Shown here: in pieces, positions 17,097 through 24,835 of the stretch
Layout of the letters: every line of letters begins with the position of its first letter
Numbering within the stretch: position 1 is the first letter of the stretch
Source: Aureivirga marina
GTDB lineage: Bacteria > Bacteroidota > Bacteroidia > Flavobacteriales > Flavobacteriaceae
Direction of reading: 5' to 3'
Assembly: GCF_015767265.1 (NCBI RefSeq)
Contig: NZ_JADPIB010000001.1
Span: 744,001-808,000, forward strand
Length of the DNA: 64,000 nt
Notes under the pieces: generated by a model
Told to the model about the DNA's origin: nothing
The model's database searches: none
Seen by the model: the letters and a program-made list of their open reading frames with translations, nothing else
Made by a program: the position numbers and the translations under genes

Positions 17097-17524
17097 TGAA
17101 ATACTTTTTTAATCACTACATCATTCTTAATTTCATCAAAAATCAAAACTCCATACAAACGCTGATTTTTAATAGGAAAACGATAAACTCCTGTTTGACT
17201 CAACTCTCCAATATATGTTCCTTTTTCATCGTTATAATTTAATTCAAATAACGTTGAAGAAGCATCTTTTAAAGGTTTTACAAGAATCACTTCTAATTGT
17301 GAAATTTGCTTGTCATTATCCCCTCTAAAATTAAATTTCAAACCATCATTCATGTCGTTAATTTCTTTAATCAACACTGGTTTTTGTTTATTTACCTCTA
17401 AATATGTTTTATTTTCAATTGGTTGTTTTGGAACATTAATTTTTGCTCGAATCATAATAATTGGCAAAATTATCAGAATCAAAATCCAAAATATCAGATG
17501 CCTTTTTCGTAATCCAGCATTCAT
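17087..17524 (-). CDS. Membrane-anchored hypothetical protein of the Rieske operon
   Basis: A 145-residue protein with a basic N-terminus, one membrane helix (about 9-26) and a beta-rich soluble domain of about 110 residues ending VVIKKVFQWD. No cysteine or histidine pattern suggests a cofactor. I do not recognise the family. It lies 5 bases after the 68-residue protein and overlaps the ferric-reductase-like gene by 10 bases, so it is translated with it; a structural partner of that membrane protein is a reasonable guess. Confidence 0.7.
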   Translation of the reverse strand: MNAGLRKRHLIFWILILIILPIIMIRAKINVPKQPIENKTYLEVNKQKPVLIKEINDMNDGLKFNFRGDNDKQISQLEVILVKPLKDASSTLFELNYNDEKGTYIGELSQTGVYRFPIKNQRLYGVLIFDEIKNDVVIKKVFQWD

Positions 17525-17529
17525 AATTT

Positions 17530-17736
17530 TTATTTTTTAAAAAGTTTTGGAACTAAACAAATCCATGTTGCAACTACTCCAGGAAATAAAAGCAAACGAA
17601 CAATCCATTTACTATTTTTCATTAACGGATCAATTTGTGTTGCTCCTTTAATAAGAAAATATATTCCAAATAAAATCCCCAATCCAAAATAGACTGCAAG
17701 AATTTTTAAAAAAATGGAAATAATACTAATCAACAT
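17530..17736 (-). CDS. Small two-helix membrane protein of the Rieske operon
   Basis: A 68-residue protein with two membrane helices (about 4-30 and 46-63) joined by a polar loop QIDPLMKNSKW. Its ATG directly abuts the stop of the thiamine-diphosphate enzyme gene, and the next gene follows after 5 bases, so it is embedded in the operon and very likely expressed. The function is unknown; it could be a small subunit of a membrane complex with the ferric-reductase-like protein. Confidence 0.7.
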   Translation of the reverse strand: MLISIISIFLKILAVYFGLGILFGIYFLIKGATQIDPLMKNSKWIVRLLLFPGVVATWICLVPKLFKK

Positions 17737-19683
17737 CTACACTAAATTTACATCTGTTACTATTTCTAAAACAGCAGGTCCATTTATAGCAAACAATTCC
17801 TCCATTGCATTTTCTACCTCACCTTCTTGAGTAACTCGTTTTCCCCAAGCACCACAATTTTCAGCAAATTCAGCAAAATTCGGATTTGTCAAACTTGTTT
17901 TCCATACATCAAACATACCTGCTCTTTGTTCTTTTGATATTTTACCAAGCTCAAAATTATTTAGAATAATCAGTTTTACTGGCATATTATATTTCACCAA
18001 AGTAGTGATTTCTGCCAAATACTGACAAAGTCCACCATCTCCAGCAACAGCAACAATAGGTCTTGAAGTTCCAACTGCTGCAAATGTTCCTATAGAAGCA
18101 GGCAAAGCGAAACCTATTGAACCTAAATAACCTGACATTAAAAAATCTTGATTTTTGGGTTCAAAATATCTCCCGAAAGAATATGCGTTATTCCCCACAT
18201 CTACACACATTACAGCATTTTCGGGAGCATATTTATTCATTGTGTCGAAAACTTTAATAGAGCTTACACCTTTATCTGAAGTTTCCAATAGTCTTTTTTT
18301 CTTTTCTTCTCGCCAAATTCTCCATCTTTCAGCTATTTCATTTATATGGTTTTTTGACTTAAAATTCTTGTGTAATCCTTTTTTAAATAAAGCAACAGTT
18401 GTCGAAATTTCTCCCCAAACTGGAACATCAATTTTATGAAATTTACTTAATGCTAATGGATCAAAATCAACTTGTATTGTCTTTTTCTTCGGTGTAATTC
18501 CTGTATGATTAGAAAAAGAGGCTCCGAAAACAATTATCAAATCACATTCATTCATAAACCACGATGCAATCGGAGTTCCACTTCTTCCTAAAACTCCTCC
18601 GGCAAGAGGATGTGTATCTGGAATTAATCCTTTTCCTTTAAATGTTGTTACTACAGGACATTTTAAAACCTCAGCAAATTCAATTATTGCTTTTTTATGA
18701 AATCTCGCCCCATGTCCCATAATAATCAATGGTCTTTCAGCTTTATTAATTTCATGTAGAGCATCTTTTAAAGCTTCTTCTGGAGGCGCAATTTTCGGAT
18801 TTGCCATTCTACCATTTGGTGTTTGTGGCTCACTTCCTTTTTTATGTATTTCTTGAATTTCATCAGGAAAAGTCAAATGTGAAACATCTCTGTTTAAAAT
18901 AGCATGTTTTACTGCTAATGACATTAATTCGCCATGTTGGCTATCTTTTTGAACTCTATGATTAAATTCTGCAACAGAACTAAAAGCTTGTACTAAATCT
19001 ACTTCTTGAAAATTTCCTGTTCCTACAACTTGTGTTGCAACTTGACCAGTTAAAGCTAAAAGTGGCGCTCTATCTACTTTTGCATCCCACATTCCTGTGT
19101 ATAAATTCGTTGCTCCAGGACCTGCAATTGTAAAACAAGCTGCTGGTCTTCCTGTTAATTTTCCATAAGCTGAAGCTGCAAAAGCAGCAGCTCCTTCATG
19201 TCTTATTCCATAGAAATTTAAATGTCCTAACTCTTCTTCTCTCCGTAAAGCATCTGCTAATCCAAGATTAGAATGACCAACCATTCCAAAAACACTTGTA
19301 ACTCCCCAATTAATCATCGTTTCTACCATGACATCTGATATCGATTTCTTGGCTGGCTTTCTTGGTTCAATTCCCACATAAATAGCCCCATCTTCTTCTT
19401 TCACTGGAAATGTCTTTATCCCATCATCATATCCCCCAGGAGGTAAACCTGTACAAGGATGAAAATCCCAACCATGCCAAGGACAACGCAACATTCCATT
19501 TTCAATCGATCCTTCTCCCAATGGTCCTCCTTGGTGTGGACATTTATTATCCAATGCTGAAATCTTTCCTTCAAAATGCGTCAAACATATTCCTTGATTA
19601 TCAGCCGTTACTGTTTTAACTCTTCCTTCTGGTAGTTCATTTGTATGATTTAAAACCTTATACCAAGTAATATTTTTAGCCAT
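17737..19683 (-). CDS. Rieske [2Fe-2S] domain fused to a thiamine-diphosphate enzyme (pyruvate oxidase / acetolactate synthase fold)
   Basis: A 648-residue protein. Residues 1-108 are a Rieske domain: Cys48-x-His50 (CPHQGGPLGEG) and Cys67-x2-His70 (CPWHGWDF). From about 112 the three-part ThDP fold follows: the PYR domain with catalytic Glu163 in RHEGAAAFAA, the central domain, and the PP domain with GDGG at 548-551 and the NN pair at 575-576 (cofactor and Mg binding). Family members decarboxylate 2-oxo acids and pass the product to FAD/quinone, a second oxo acid or CoA. An added Rieske centre suggests electrons leave via iron-sulfur. The substrate is unknown. The fusion is not one I know from characterised enzymes. 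Confidence 0.88.
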   Translation of the reverse strand: MAKNITWYKVLNHTNELPEGRVKTVTADNQGICLTHFEGKISALDNKCPHQGGPLGEGSIENGMLRCPWHGWDFHPCTGLPPGGYDDGIKTFPVKEEDGAIYVGIEPRKPAKKSISDVMVETMINWGVTSVFGMVGHSNLGLADALRREEELGHLNFYGIRHEGAAAFAASAYGKLTGRPAACFTIAGPGATNLYTGMWDAKVDRAPLLALTGQVATQVVGTGNFQEVDLVQAFSSVAEFNHRVQKDSQHGELMSLAVKHAILNRDVSHLTFPDEIQEIHKKGSEPQTPNGRMANPKIAPPEEALKDALHEINKAERPLIIMGHGARFHKKAIIEFAEVLKCPVVTTFKGKGLIPDTHPLAGGVLGRSGTPIASWFMNECDLIIVFGASFSNHTGITPKKKTIQVDFDPLALSKFHKIDVPVWGEISTTVALFKKGLHKNFKSKNHINEIAERWRIWREEKKKRLLETSDKGVSSIKVFDTMNKYAPENAVMCVDVGNNAYSFGRYFEPKNQDFLMSGYLGSIGFALPASIGTFAAVGTSRPIVAVAGDGGLCQYLAEITTLVKYNMPVKLIILNNFELGKISKEQRAGMFDVWKTSLTNPNFAEFAENCGAWGKRVTQEGEVENAMEELFAINGPAVLEIVTDVNLV

Positions 19684-19714
19684 TTTCTGAAATTTACAAG
19701 TGTTTTAAAATGAT

Positions 19715-20080
19715 TTATTCTGAATTTTCCTTCGAGTATTCTCTTATTTCTGTGATTTCTTTACTTAAAAAATATCCTATGATTATTCTGATTACTATAA
19801 CAATTGCTAGCTTAAATAATTCATCTTTTGTTTTATGCACAACAGATCCGATTATATCAGATGCAATTAAAAAATCTAAAGCAAGTAAAATATAGAGTCC
19901 AACTTTTGAACGAAGTGTTTGAATTGAAGTATAGAAACTCTCTTTTTTTGTCATGGTTTTAAATTCTGTCTTAATCAATTCTATAATTCCTTTTAAAAAA
20001 CCAAACATCAAAATGATAATTCCGATGATATCTACGATATCACTTAATTCATCCAAATATTCAAAAACAGCAATACTCAT
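19715..20080 (-). CDS. DUF1622 membrane protein
   Basis: A 121-residue protein with three hydrophobic helices (about 13-35, 58-78 and 85-108) and the family pattern GFLKGIIELI, SKVGLYILLALDFLIASDI, then the C-terminal KEITEIRE. DUF1622 proteins are uncharacterised inner-membrane proteins. Its ATG overlaps the stop of the glutamate-synthase-like gene by 4 bases (ATGA), and the ThDP enzyme follows after 31 bases. The overlap indicates tight co-expression with the two Rieske-fused enzymes. Confidence 0.85.
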   Translation of the reverse strand: MSIAVFEYLDELSDIVDIIGIIILMFGFLKGIIELIKTEFKTMTKKESFYTSIQTLRSKVGLYILLALDFLIASDIIGSVVHKTKDELFKLAIVIVIRIIIGYFLSKEITEIREYSKENSE

Positions 20081-21711
20081 AATAAATAATAACCTTTATT
20101 AAGCATTCCTGCATATTTTACTCCTGTCAAACGATGCATGTCATAATTATAAGTAGATAAATCATTTTTATTAAACTTATTTACATCATCATAACCACAT
20201 GCTCTAGCAATCACTTTTACTAAATCATTTACTGCAATAAAATAATTATACAGTTGTTTTGCTGATTCATCGATAATAATTCGTGAACGAAGAGATTCTT
20301 TTTGAGTTGCAACACCTACAGGGCAATTATTCGTACTACACGCTCTCATTCCTAAACATCCAATTGCCTGTAAGGCTGCATTTGAGACTGCAATTGCATC
20401 TGCGCCAAGCATCAAAGCTTTAGCAAAATCTTCTGCAGTTCTCAATCCTCCAGTAATAATCAATGAAACATCTTTAATTCCTTTTGCATCTAAATAATGC
20501 CTTGCTCTAGCTAAAGCTGGAATTGTAGGAACATTAATGTTATCTCTTAATATTGAAGGTGCTGCTCCAGTTCCTCCTCCTCTACCATCTAAGATGATAT
20601 AATCCACTCCTACATCTAAAGCAAAATCTATATCTTTTTCTAAATGACTTGCTGCAATTTTAAATCCGATTGGAATTCCTCCAGTTCTTTCTCGAACTTT
20701 TTTAGCAAAGTCTTTAAAGTCTTTTACACCATGAAAATCGGGAAATGTTGCTGGTGAAATTGCAGATTGTCCTTCTGCTAATCCACGAACTTCTGCAATT
20801 TCCATACTTACTTTATTTCCTGGCAAATGACCTCCTGTTCCTGTTTTCGCTCCTTGTCCTCCTTTAAAATGGAAAGCTTGTACATTGTCTAATTTTTCCC
20901 AAGAGAAACCAAATTTTGCAGAAGCTAATTCATAAAAATATTTGGAGTTATTTTCTTGTTCTGCTGGCAGCATTCCTCCTTCTCCTGAACAAATTCCTGT
21001 TCCTGCCATTTCTGCACCTTTAGACAAAGCTACTTTTGCTTCTCTAGATAGCGCTCCAAAACTCATATCTGAAACAAAAATCGGCATCGAAAGTCGCAAT
21101 GGTTTTTTAGCTTTTTTACCAATAACAATTTCCGTTTTTACTAATTCATCATCTAATAAAGGTCTTTGAGCTAATTGTGCAGGTAGAAATTGTAAATCCG
21201 TCCATTGCGGAAGTGTATTTCTATCAACACCCATAGAAACCGTAAATCCATGTTTTCCAACTCGTGAAAGTCCATGTTTTGCTAATTCCTGAATATATAA
21301 AGTATATGGTTCTGTATCTTCTGGATGTGTATCACGATAGGCACCATGATAAACATCTCTATCAAATCGCTGAGGATTCTCTTTTTCAAATTCTAAAACT
21401 TCATTTTCATCAATATAAAGAATATCTCCTTTTATATATTCTTTAAACTTATGAAGTCTTTCTGCGTTATTATAATCACTTACTCCATTATCATATCTGT
21501 AATCCCAATTATGAACGCCACAAACTAAATTTTTTCCTTCAATAGAGCCATCTGCTAATAAAGCTCCTCGATGTAAACATCTTCCATAAAGTACAGAAAT
21601 TCCTTCTTCATATTTTATAATTACTAAATCTGTATTTAAAACTAAAGCGTGTTGTGGCTCTTTTAGTGGTAATTCAGATATGACTGCAAGTTTTAGTAAT
21701 TTTTCTTTCAT
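20077..21711 (-). CDS. Rieske [2Fe-2S] domain fused to glutamate-synthase-like FMN/3Fe-4S enzyme
   Basis: A 544-residue protein. Residues 1-100 form a Rieske domain with Cys45-x-His47 (CLHRGALL) and Cys64-x2-His67 (CGVHNWDY). From about 130 comes the FMN-binding central domain of the glutamate synthase family: FVSDMSFGALS, CSGEGGMLPAE, KGGQGAKTGTGGHLPG, IILDGRGGGTGAAP and GGLRTAEDFAKALMLGAD. The [3Fe-4S] ligands are conserved with exact spacing as Cys452-x5-Cys458-x4-Cys463. The amidotransferase domain is absent, as in stand-alone GltB-like proteins, so glutamine is not the expected donor. First gene of the operon. The reaction is unknown. Confidence 0.88.
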   Translation of the reverse strand: MKEKLLKLAVISELPLKEPQHALVLNTDLVIIKYEEGISVLYGRCLHRGALLADGSIEGKNLVCGVHNWDYRYDNGVSDYNNAERLHKFKEYIKGDILYIDENEVLEFEKENPQRFDRDVYHGAYRDTHPEDTEPYTLYIQELAKHGLSRVGKHGFTVSMGVDRNTLPQWTDLQFLPAQLAQRPLLDDELVKTEIVIGKKAKKPLRLSMPIFVSDMSFGALSREAKVALSKGAEMAGTGICSGEGGMLPAEQENNSKYFYELASAKFGFSWEKLDNVQAFHFKGGQGAKTGTGGHLPGNKVSMEIAEVRGLAEGQSAISPATFPDFHGVKDFKDFAKKVRERTGGIPIGFKIAASHLEKDIDFALDVGVDYIILDGRGGGTGAAPSILRDNINVPTIPALARARHYLDAKGIKDVSLIITGGLRTAEDFAKALMLGADAIAVSNAALQAIGCLGMRACSTNNCPVGVATQKESLRSRIIIDESAKQLYNYFIAVNDLVKVIARACGYDDVNKFNKNDLSTYNYDMHRLTGVKYAGMLNKGYYLL

Positions 21712-21738
21712 AATAACTGCATTTGAAGTTGTTATTAA

Positions 21739-21746
21739 GAAAGATA
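21739..21746 (-). promoter_or_regulatory. Candidate -7 element of the Rieske operon
   Basis: TATCTTTC on the minus strand matches TAnnTTTG with one mismatch, 27 bases before the ATG of the first operon gene. A TTG lies about 14 bases upstream, a little too close for a standard -33. The start of this operon is therefore only tentatively placed. Confidence 0.35.
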
Positions 21747-21800
21747 CAAAAAAATATTAACAATCTCATTATCAATATTTTACAAATAAAATTTAATTAA

Positions 21801-21965
21801 GCTAGGGATTGAAATGGAAAGCTTTTTCTTTTTCAAAATTAGAATTTCTTGGCAAAAGGAGGCGACTAGAAGAAGCCCACGGATTGCTTAGAAATTCTTT
21901 TTTTGAAATGAAAAACTTGAAATGGAAAGCCCGACCTTTTCTGTAATTTATGAAAGAAAAGGGAG
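21801..21965 (+). repeat. Flavobacterial intergenic RNA-like element, copy A
   Basis: Begins with TAGGGATTG, contains GGAAAGCCCGACC and ends with the hairpin CCTTTTCT (21935-21942)/AGAAAAGG (21955-21962). Between them is a long variable hairpin with arms AGAATTTCT and AGAAATTCT and outer TTTCAAAA/TTTTGAAA. The same layout recurs at 44510-44600 with a different central hairpin. It resembles elements scattered through flavobacterial genomes, possibly the Flavo-1 RNA motif; that identity comes from memory and is unverified. It lies antisense to the region after the DUF3050 gene stop. Confidence 0.55.
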
Positions 21966-21981
21966 CTACATTCCAATTATA

Positions 21982-22761
21982 TTATAAAGTTACTTTTTCA
22001 GAAATTGCTTTTTCAATTGCATTCCAAAGTTGAATTCTTTTTTGAAGAGCTAAAATACTTGCTTCCTTTACTTCCTGCCATTTAGAAACATCATTCAAAC
22101 ACAATTCAGAAATCATTTGTAATGACATTGGTCCATGTTCATCACCATCTAATTCGATATGTCTTTCCAAATAATAAGTCAATTTTTCGATAGAAGTATT
22201 TGTTTCAGAACCAATATTTTTTACAATTTCAGTAAACATATCCGGAATTAAATCTTCTCTTCCAAAAGTAAAAACAGCAGCAATCACATGAGATTTTCCA
22301 GATTTAATTGTATCAAAAGTAAAATCTAAAAACTCTAAAATACTTTTTTCTAAATTCACAGAAATTGCAGCTTCTTGATAAGAAGCGCCATTTTGAATTT
22401 TGTTTACAAATTGAACAATCGAAATAGCATTTGCTTTGATTTCCAGCATTGCGTCAATATACATTTCATAATGACTAACTGGATTTTTATCTGCATCTAC
22501 ATCTGTTTCTTCACCAAGAACAATTTCATTAATAAATCGTCTTGTAATCGGATTTCCTTTTGGAGTCCAAGGAATTGTTGTACATGTCAACAAATTTTGA
22601 AGTGATTTTAAAAGAGACATAAAATCCCAAACAGCATATACATGATATTCCATGAAAGTTTGAACATCTTCAATTGTTTTGATGTTTTGATATAAATTAT
22701 GTTCGATTAATTGTTTTCTATATGGAGCTAATTCCTTTTCTAATTCTTCTAAATAATTCAT
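21982..22761 (-). CDS. DUF3050 protein (haem-oxygenase-like fold)
   Basis: A 259-residue all-helical protein. The family features are visible: the opening LEKELAPYRKQLIEHNLY, FMEYHVYAVWDFMSLLKSLQ with a conserved His, RRFINEIVLGEETD, and HIELDGDEHGPMS near the C-terminus, which supplies His and acidic residues for a possible metal site. DUF3050 proteins resemble the haem-oxygenase/TenA helical bundle, where some members are di-iron oxidases. The actual reaction is unknown. Its start codon abuts the terminator of the upstream gene, so its promoter must lie within that hairpin or use read-through. Confidence 0.85.
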   Translation of the reverse strand: MNYLEELEKELAPYRKQLIEHNLYQNIKTIEDVQTFMEYHVYAVWDFMSLLKSLQNLLTCTTIPWTPKGNPITRRFINEIVLGEETDVDADKNPVSHYEMYIDAMLEIKANAISIVQFVNKIQNGASYQEAAISVNLEKSILEFLDFTFDTIKSGKSHVIAAVFTFGREDLIPDMFTEIVKNIGSETNTSIEKLTYYLERHIELDGDEHGPMSLQMISELCLNDVSKWQEVKEASILALQKRIQLWNAIEKAISEKVTL

Positions 22762-22765
22762 TTGT

Positions 22766-22823
22766 AAAAAAAATGGTTTGAATAATCGAATGCAAAATTA
22801 ATTACAAACTTTTATTCAAACCA
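22766..22823 (-). terminator. Terminator of the saccharopine-dehydrogenase-like gene
   Basis: Perfect 12-base arms TGGTTTGAATAA and TTATTCAAACCA enclose a 26-base loop and, on the minus strand, are followed by eight T. It lies 26 bases after the upstream gene stop and ends 4 bases before the DUF3050 ATG. Confidence 0.7.
22793..22820 (-). promoter_or_regulatory. Promoter-like sequence inside the terminator loop, upstream of DUF3050
   Basis: On the minus strand TAATTTTG (22793-22800) matches the -7 consensus TAnnTTTG exactly and TTTG (22817-22820) lies 16 bases upstream, close to the usual 17-23. Transcription would start in or just after the right arm of the hairpin and reach the DUF3050 ATG within about 25 bases. 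Confidence 0.4.
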
Positions 22824-22848
22824 ATAAATTTAAACTGTTTTAATAGAA

Positions 22849-24213
22849 TTATTCTATTTCTGGATTATAACTTAAATAAGGAACTTCTTTTTCATTGAAA
22901 ATAATTCCATATTCTTCAAGTTCTTTCAAAATCGGTGTATATACTTCTTTGGTAATTGGAAGTTGTACACCTGGAGTTTTAATTTCTCCTTTTAATATTT
23001 TTAATGCAGCAATAGCAACAGGTAAACCAACAGTTTTCGCCATTGCAGTATAGATTTGATCATCACCTTTTACAACCATACTAGATTCAATTTGGTGATT
23101 TTCTCCATTTAATTCGTAACCGAATTTATGAAGCATCACAATCATATCTTTGTCTTCAGGAGCAAGTTTCCAACTATCTGTAAGAATTTTCTCTAAAATT
23201 TGTGCAGGTGTTGCTTCTTTTAAACCAACTTTTTTATTTGGGTTAAATAAATCTAATTCAACAAATTTATCCCACATATTGTCATCTTGCCAAATTTTAA
23301 GATAAGAACGAAGCTTTAATTCTACAGAATCATGAGGATTATAACTTAAAAAAGAATTTGTAAAATCACGATAACTCATATCTTCAGAACCTTCCATAAT
23401 ATAAGTATCATCTGTCATTCCTAATTGCACAAAACAATTCCATGCTCTAGAAAAACCTACTTTACGGATAGTTCCTCGATAAAGCGTTAAAATATCTTCT
23501 AAACCATAAACTTCACGATATTTTAGAGAATCTCTATTTGCGTACCCTTCAAATTTTCCATGACCATCAATATTTAGAATTTCAGTTCTTCTAAATAATT
23601 TGTGGTAAGGGATGTATTTATATTTTCCTTCTTGGATAAATTTTGCAGCTCCACCTTGTCCAGCAAGAACAACATTCCTTGGGTTCCAAGTAAATTTATA
23701 ATTCCATAAATTAGTATCACTTTCAGGAGCAACTAATCCACCAGTAAATGATTCAAAAAGTAGCATTTTTCCACCTTCATCACGAATTTTATCAATGACT
23801 TGCATCGCACTCATATGATCAATTCCTGGATCCAATCCAATCTCGTTCATAAAAATCAAATCTTTTGAAGTAACTTCTTCATTTAAGGCTTTCATCTCAT
23901 CGGAAATATAAGATGCTGTAACCAAGTTTTTCTCAAACTCCAAACAATCTTTTGCTACTTCTAGGTGTAATCTTGCAGGAAGCATAGAAATAACAATATC
24001 AGCTTCTTGCACTATTTTCTTCCTTTCGTCAATGTTAAAAATATCTAGAGAAACAGCAATTCCATTTTTGTGATTTTGAATCTTTTCTTCTGCTAATTCT
24101 TTAGAAACATCTGCAACTTTTATTACTAAATTTTCTTCTTCTGATTTATTTAAAAGATAATTAATTAGCGACGAAGATGACCTTCCTGCTCCAATAATCA
24201 GTATTTTTTTCAT
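22849..24213 (-). CDS. Saccharopine-dehydrogenase-family protein
   Basis: A 454-residue NAD(P)-dependent enzyme. The N-terminal Rossmann fold opens with ILIIGAGRSSSSLINYLL and the dinucleotide loop; VISMLPARLHLEVAKDCL and NEIGLDPGIDHMSA are conserved in the Lys9/saccharopine reductase group, followed by the C-terminal domain with FTGGLVAPESDTNLWNYK. The likely reaction is oxidation or reduction at an epsilon-amino-linked compound such as saccharopine, i.e. lysine breakdown or a related step; related proteins act on other substrates (carboxyspermidine dehydrogenase is shorter). No pathway partner is adjacent. It ends at a strong terminator. Confidence 0.85.
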   Translation of the reverse strand: MKKILIIGAGRSSSSLINYLLNKSEEENLVIKVADVSKELAEEKIQNHKNGIAVSLDIFNIDERKKIVQEADIVISMLPARLHLEVAKDCLEFEKNLVTASYISDEMKALNEEVTSKDLIFMNEIGLDPGIDHMSAMQVIDKIRDEGGKMLLFESFTGGLVAPESDTNLWNYKFTWNPRNVVLAGQGGAAKFIQEGKYKYIPYHKLFRRTEILNIDGHGKFEGYANRDSLKYREVYGLEDILTLYRGTIRKVGFSRAWNCFVQLGMTDDTYIMEGSEDMSYRDFTNSFLSYNPHDSVELKLRSYLKIWQDDNMWDKFVELDLFNPNKKVGLKEATPAQILEKILTDSWKLAPEDKDMIVMLHKFGYELNGENHQIESSMVVKGDDQIYTAMAKTVGLPVAIAALKILKGEIKTPGVQLPITKEVYTPILKELEEYGIIFNEKEVPYLSYNPEIE

Positions 24214-24424
24214 TTTTTATAAGGGTTATTTAATATCTTTACGAAATTACAAAAAATAAATATTTGTTATATAAAAAACAAGAAAATATTAGAAAACCTT
24301 AATAACTATTTGAAAATAAATCGTTTTAGAACGAAATCACTTTCATTAAATTATTCGCAAAAAAAACGATTAAAAACCTAATATTCATTAAATTTACCCT
24401 CAATTTTAGATTTTCGACATAATT

Positions 24425-24796
24425 ATGAAAAAAGCCTTAACGCTTACTGCTTTCGTTGGAGCATTGGCAATAATTCTAGGAGCTTTTGGAGCTCACGCAT
24501 TGAAAAGTAAACTTTCTCCAGAAGCCTTAAACAGTTTTGAAACAGCTGTTCGATATCAAATGTTCCATGTTTTAGTTCTTTTATTTACAAACACTTATAA
24601 AGAATTTAATTTTCAGACTAAAAAAATCTTAAACATTTTATTTTTCTTAGGAATTTTATTTTTCTCAGGATCTATATATTTAATCTACTTAGCACACATT
24701 CCAGCAAAAAGTATCTGGTTTATAACTCCTTTGGGAGGTGTATTATTAACAATTGGATGGTTATATATGTTATTTTCTTTCCTTAAGAAAAAATAA
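24425..24796 (+). CDS. DUF423 membrane protein (YgdD type)
   Basis: A 123-residue inner-membrane protein with four helices (about 5-24, 45-60, 68-90 and 96-118). The family motif ILGAFGAHALKSKL is at residues 17-30 and FETAVRYQMFHVL follows, with the conserved His. The last signature is TPLGGVLLTIGW. Function is unknown in all bacteria where it occurs. It ends 39 bases before pckA but a -7 element lies in that gap, so the two are probably separate units. Confidence 0.9.
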   Translation: MKKALTLTAFVGALAIILGAFGAHALKSKLSPEALNSFETAVRYQMFHVLVLLFTNTYKEFNFQTKKILNILFFLGILFFSGSIYLIYLAHIPAKSIWFITPLGGVLLTIGWLYMLFSFLKKK

Positions 24797-24801
24797 TTTT
24801 A

Positions 24802-24809
24802 TAATTTTG
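24802..24809 (+). promoter_or_regulatory. -7 element of the pckA promoter
   Basis: TAATTTTG matches TAnnTTTG exactly, 26 bases before the pckA ATG. No clear TTG at -33. Confidence 0.5.
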
Positions 24810-24835
24810 GTTCTTTATTTTTTAATACACAACTA

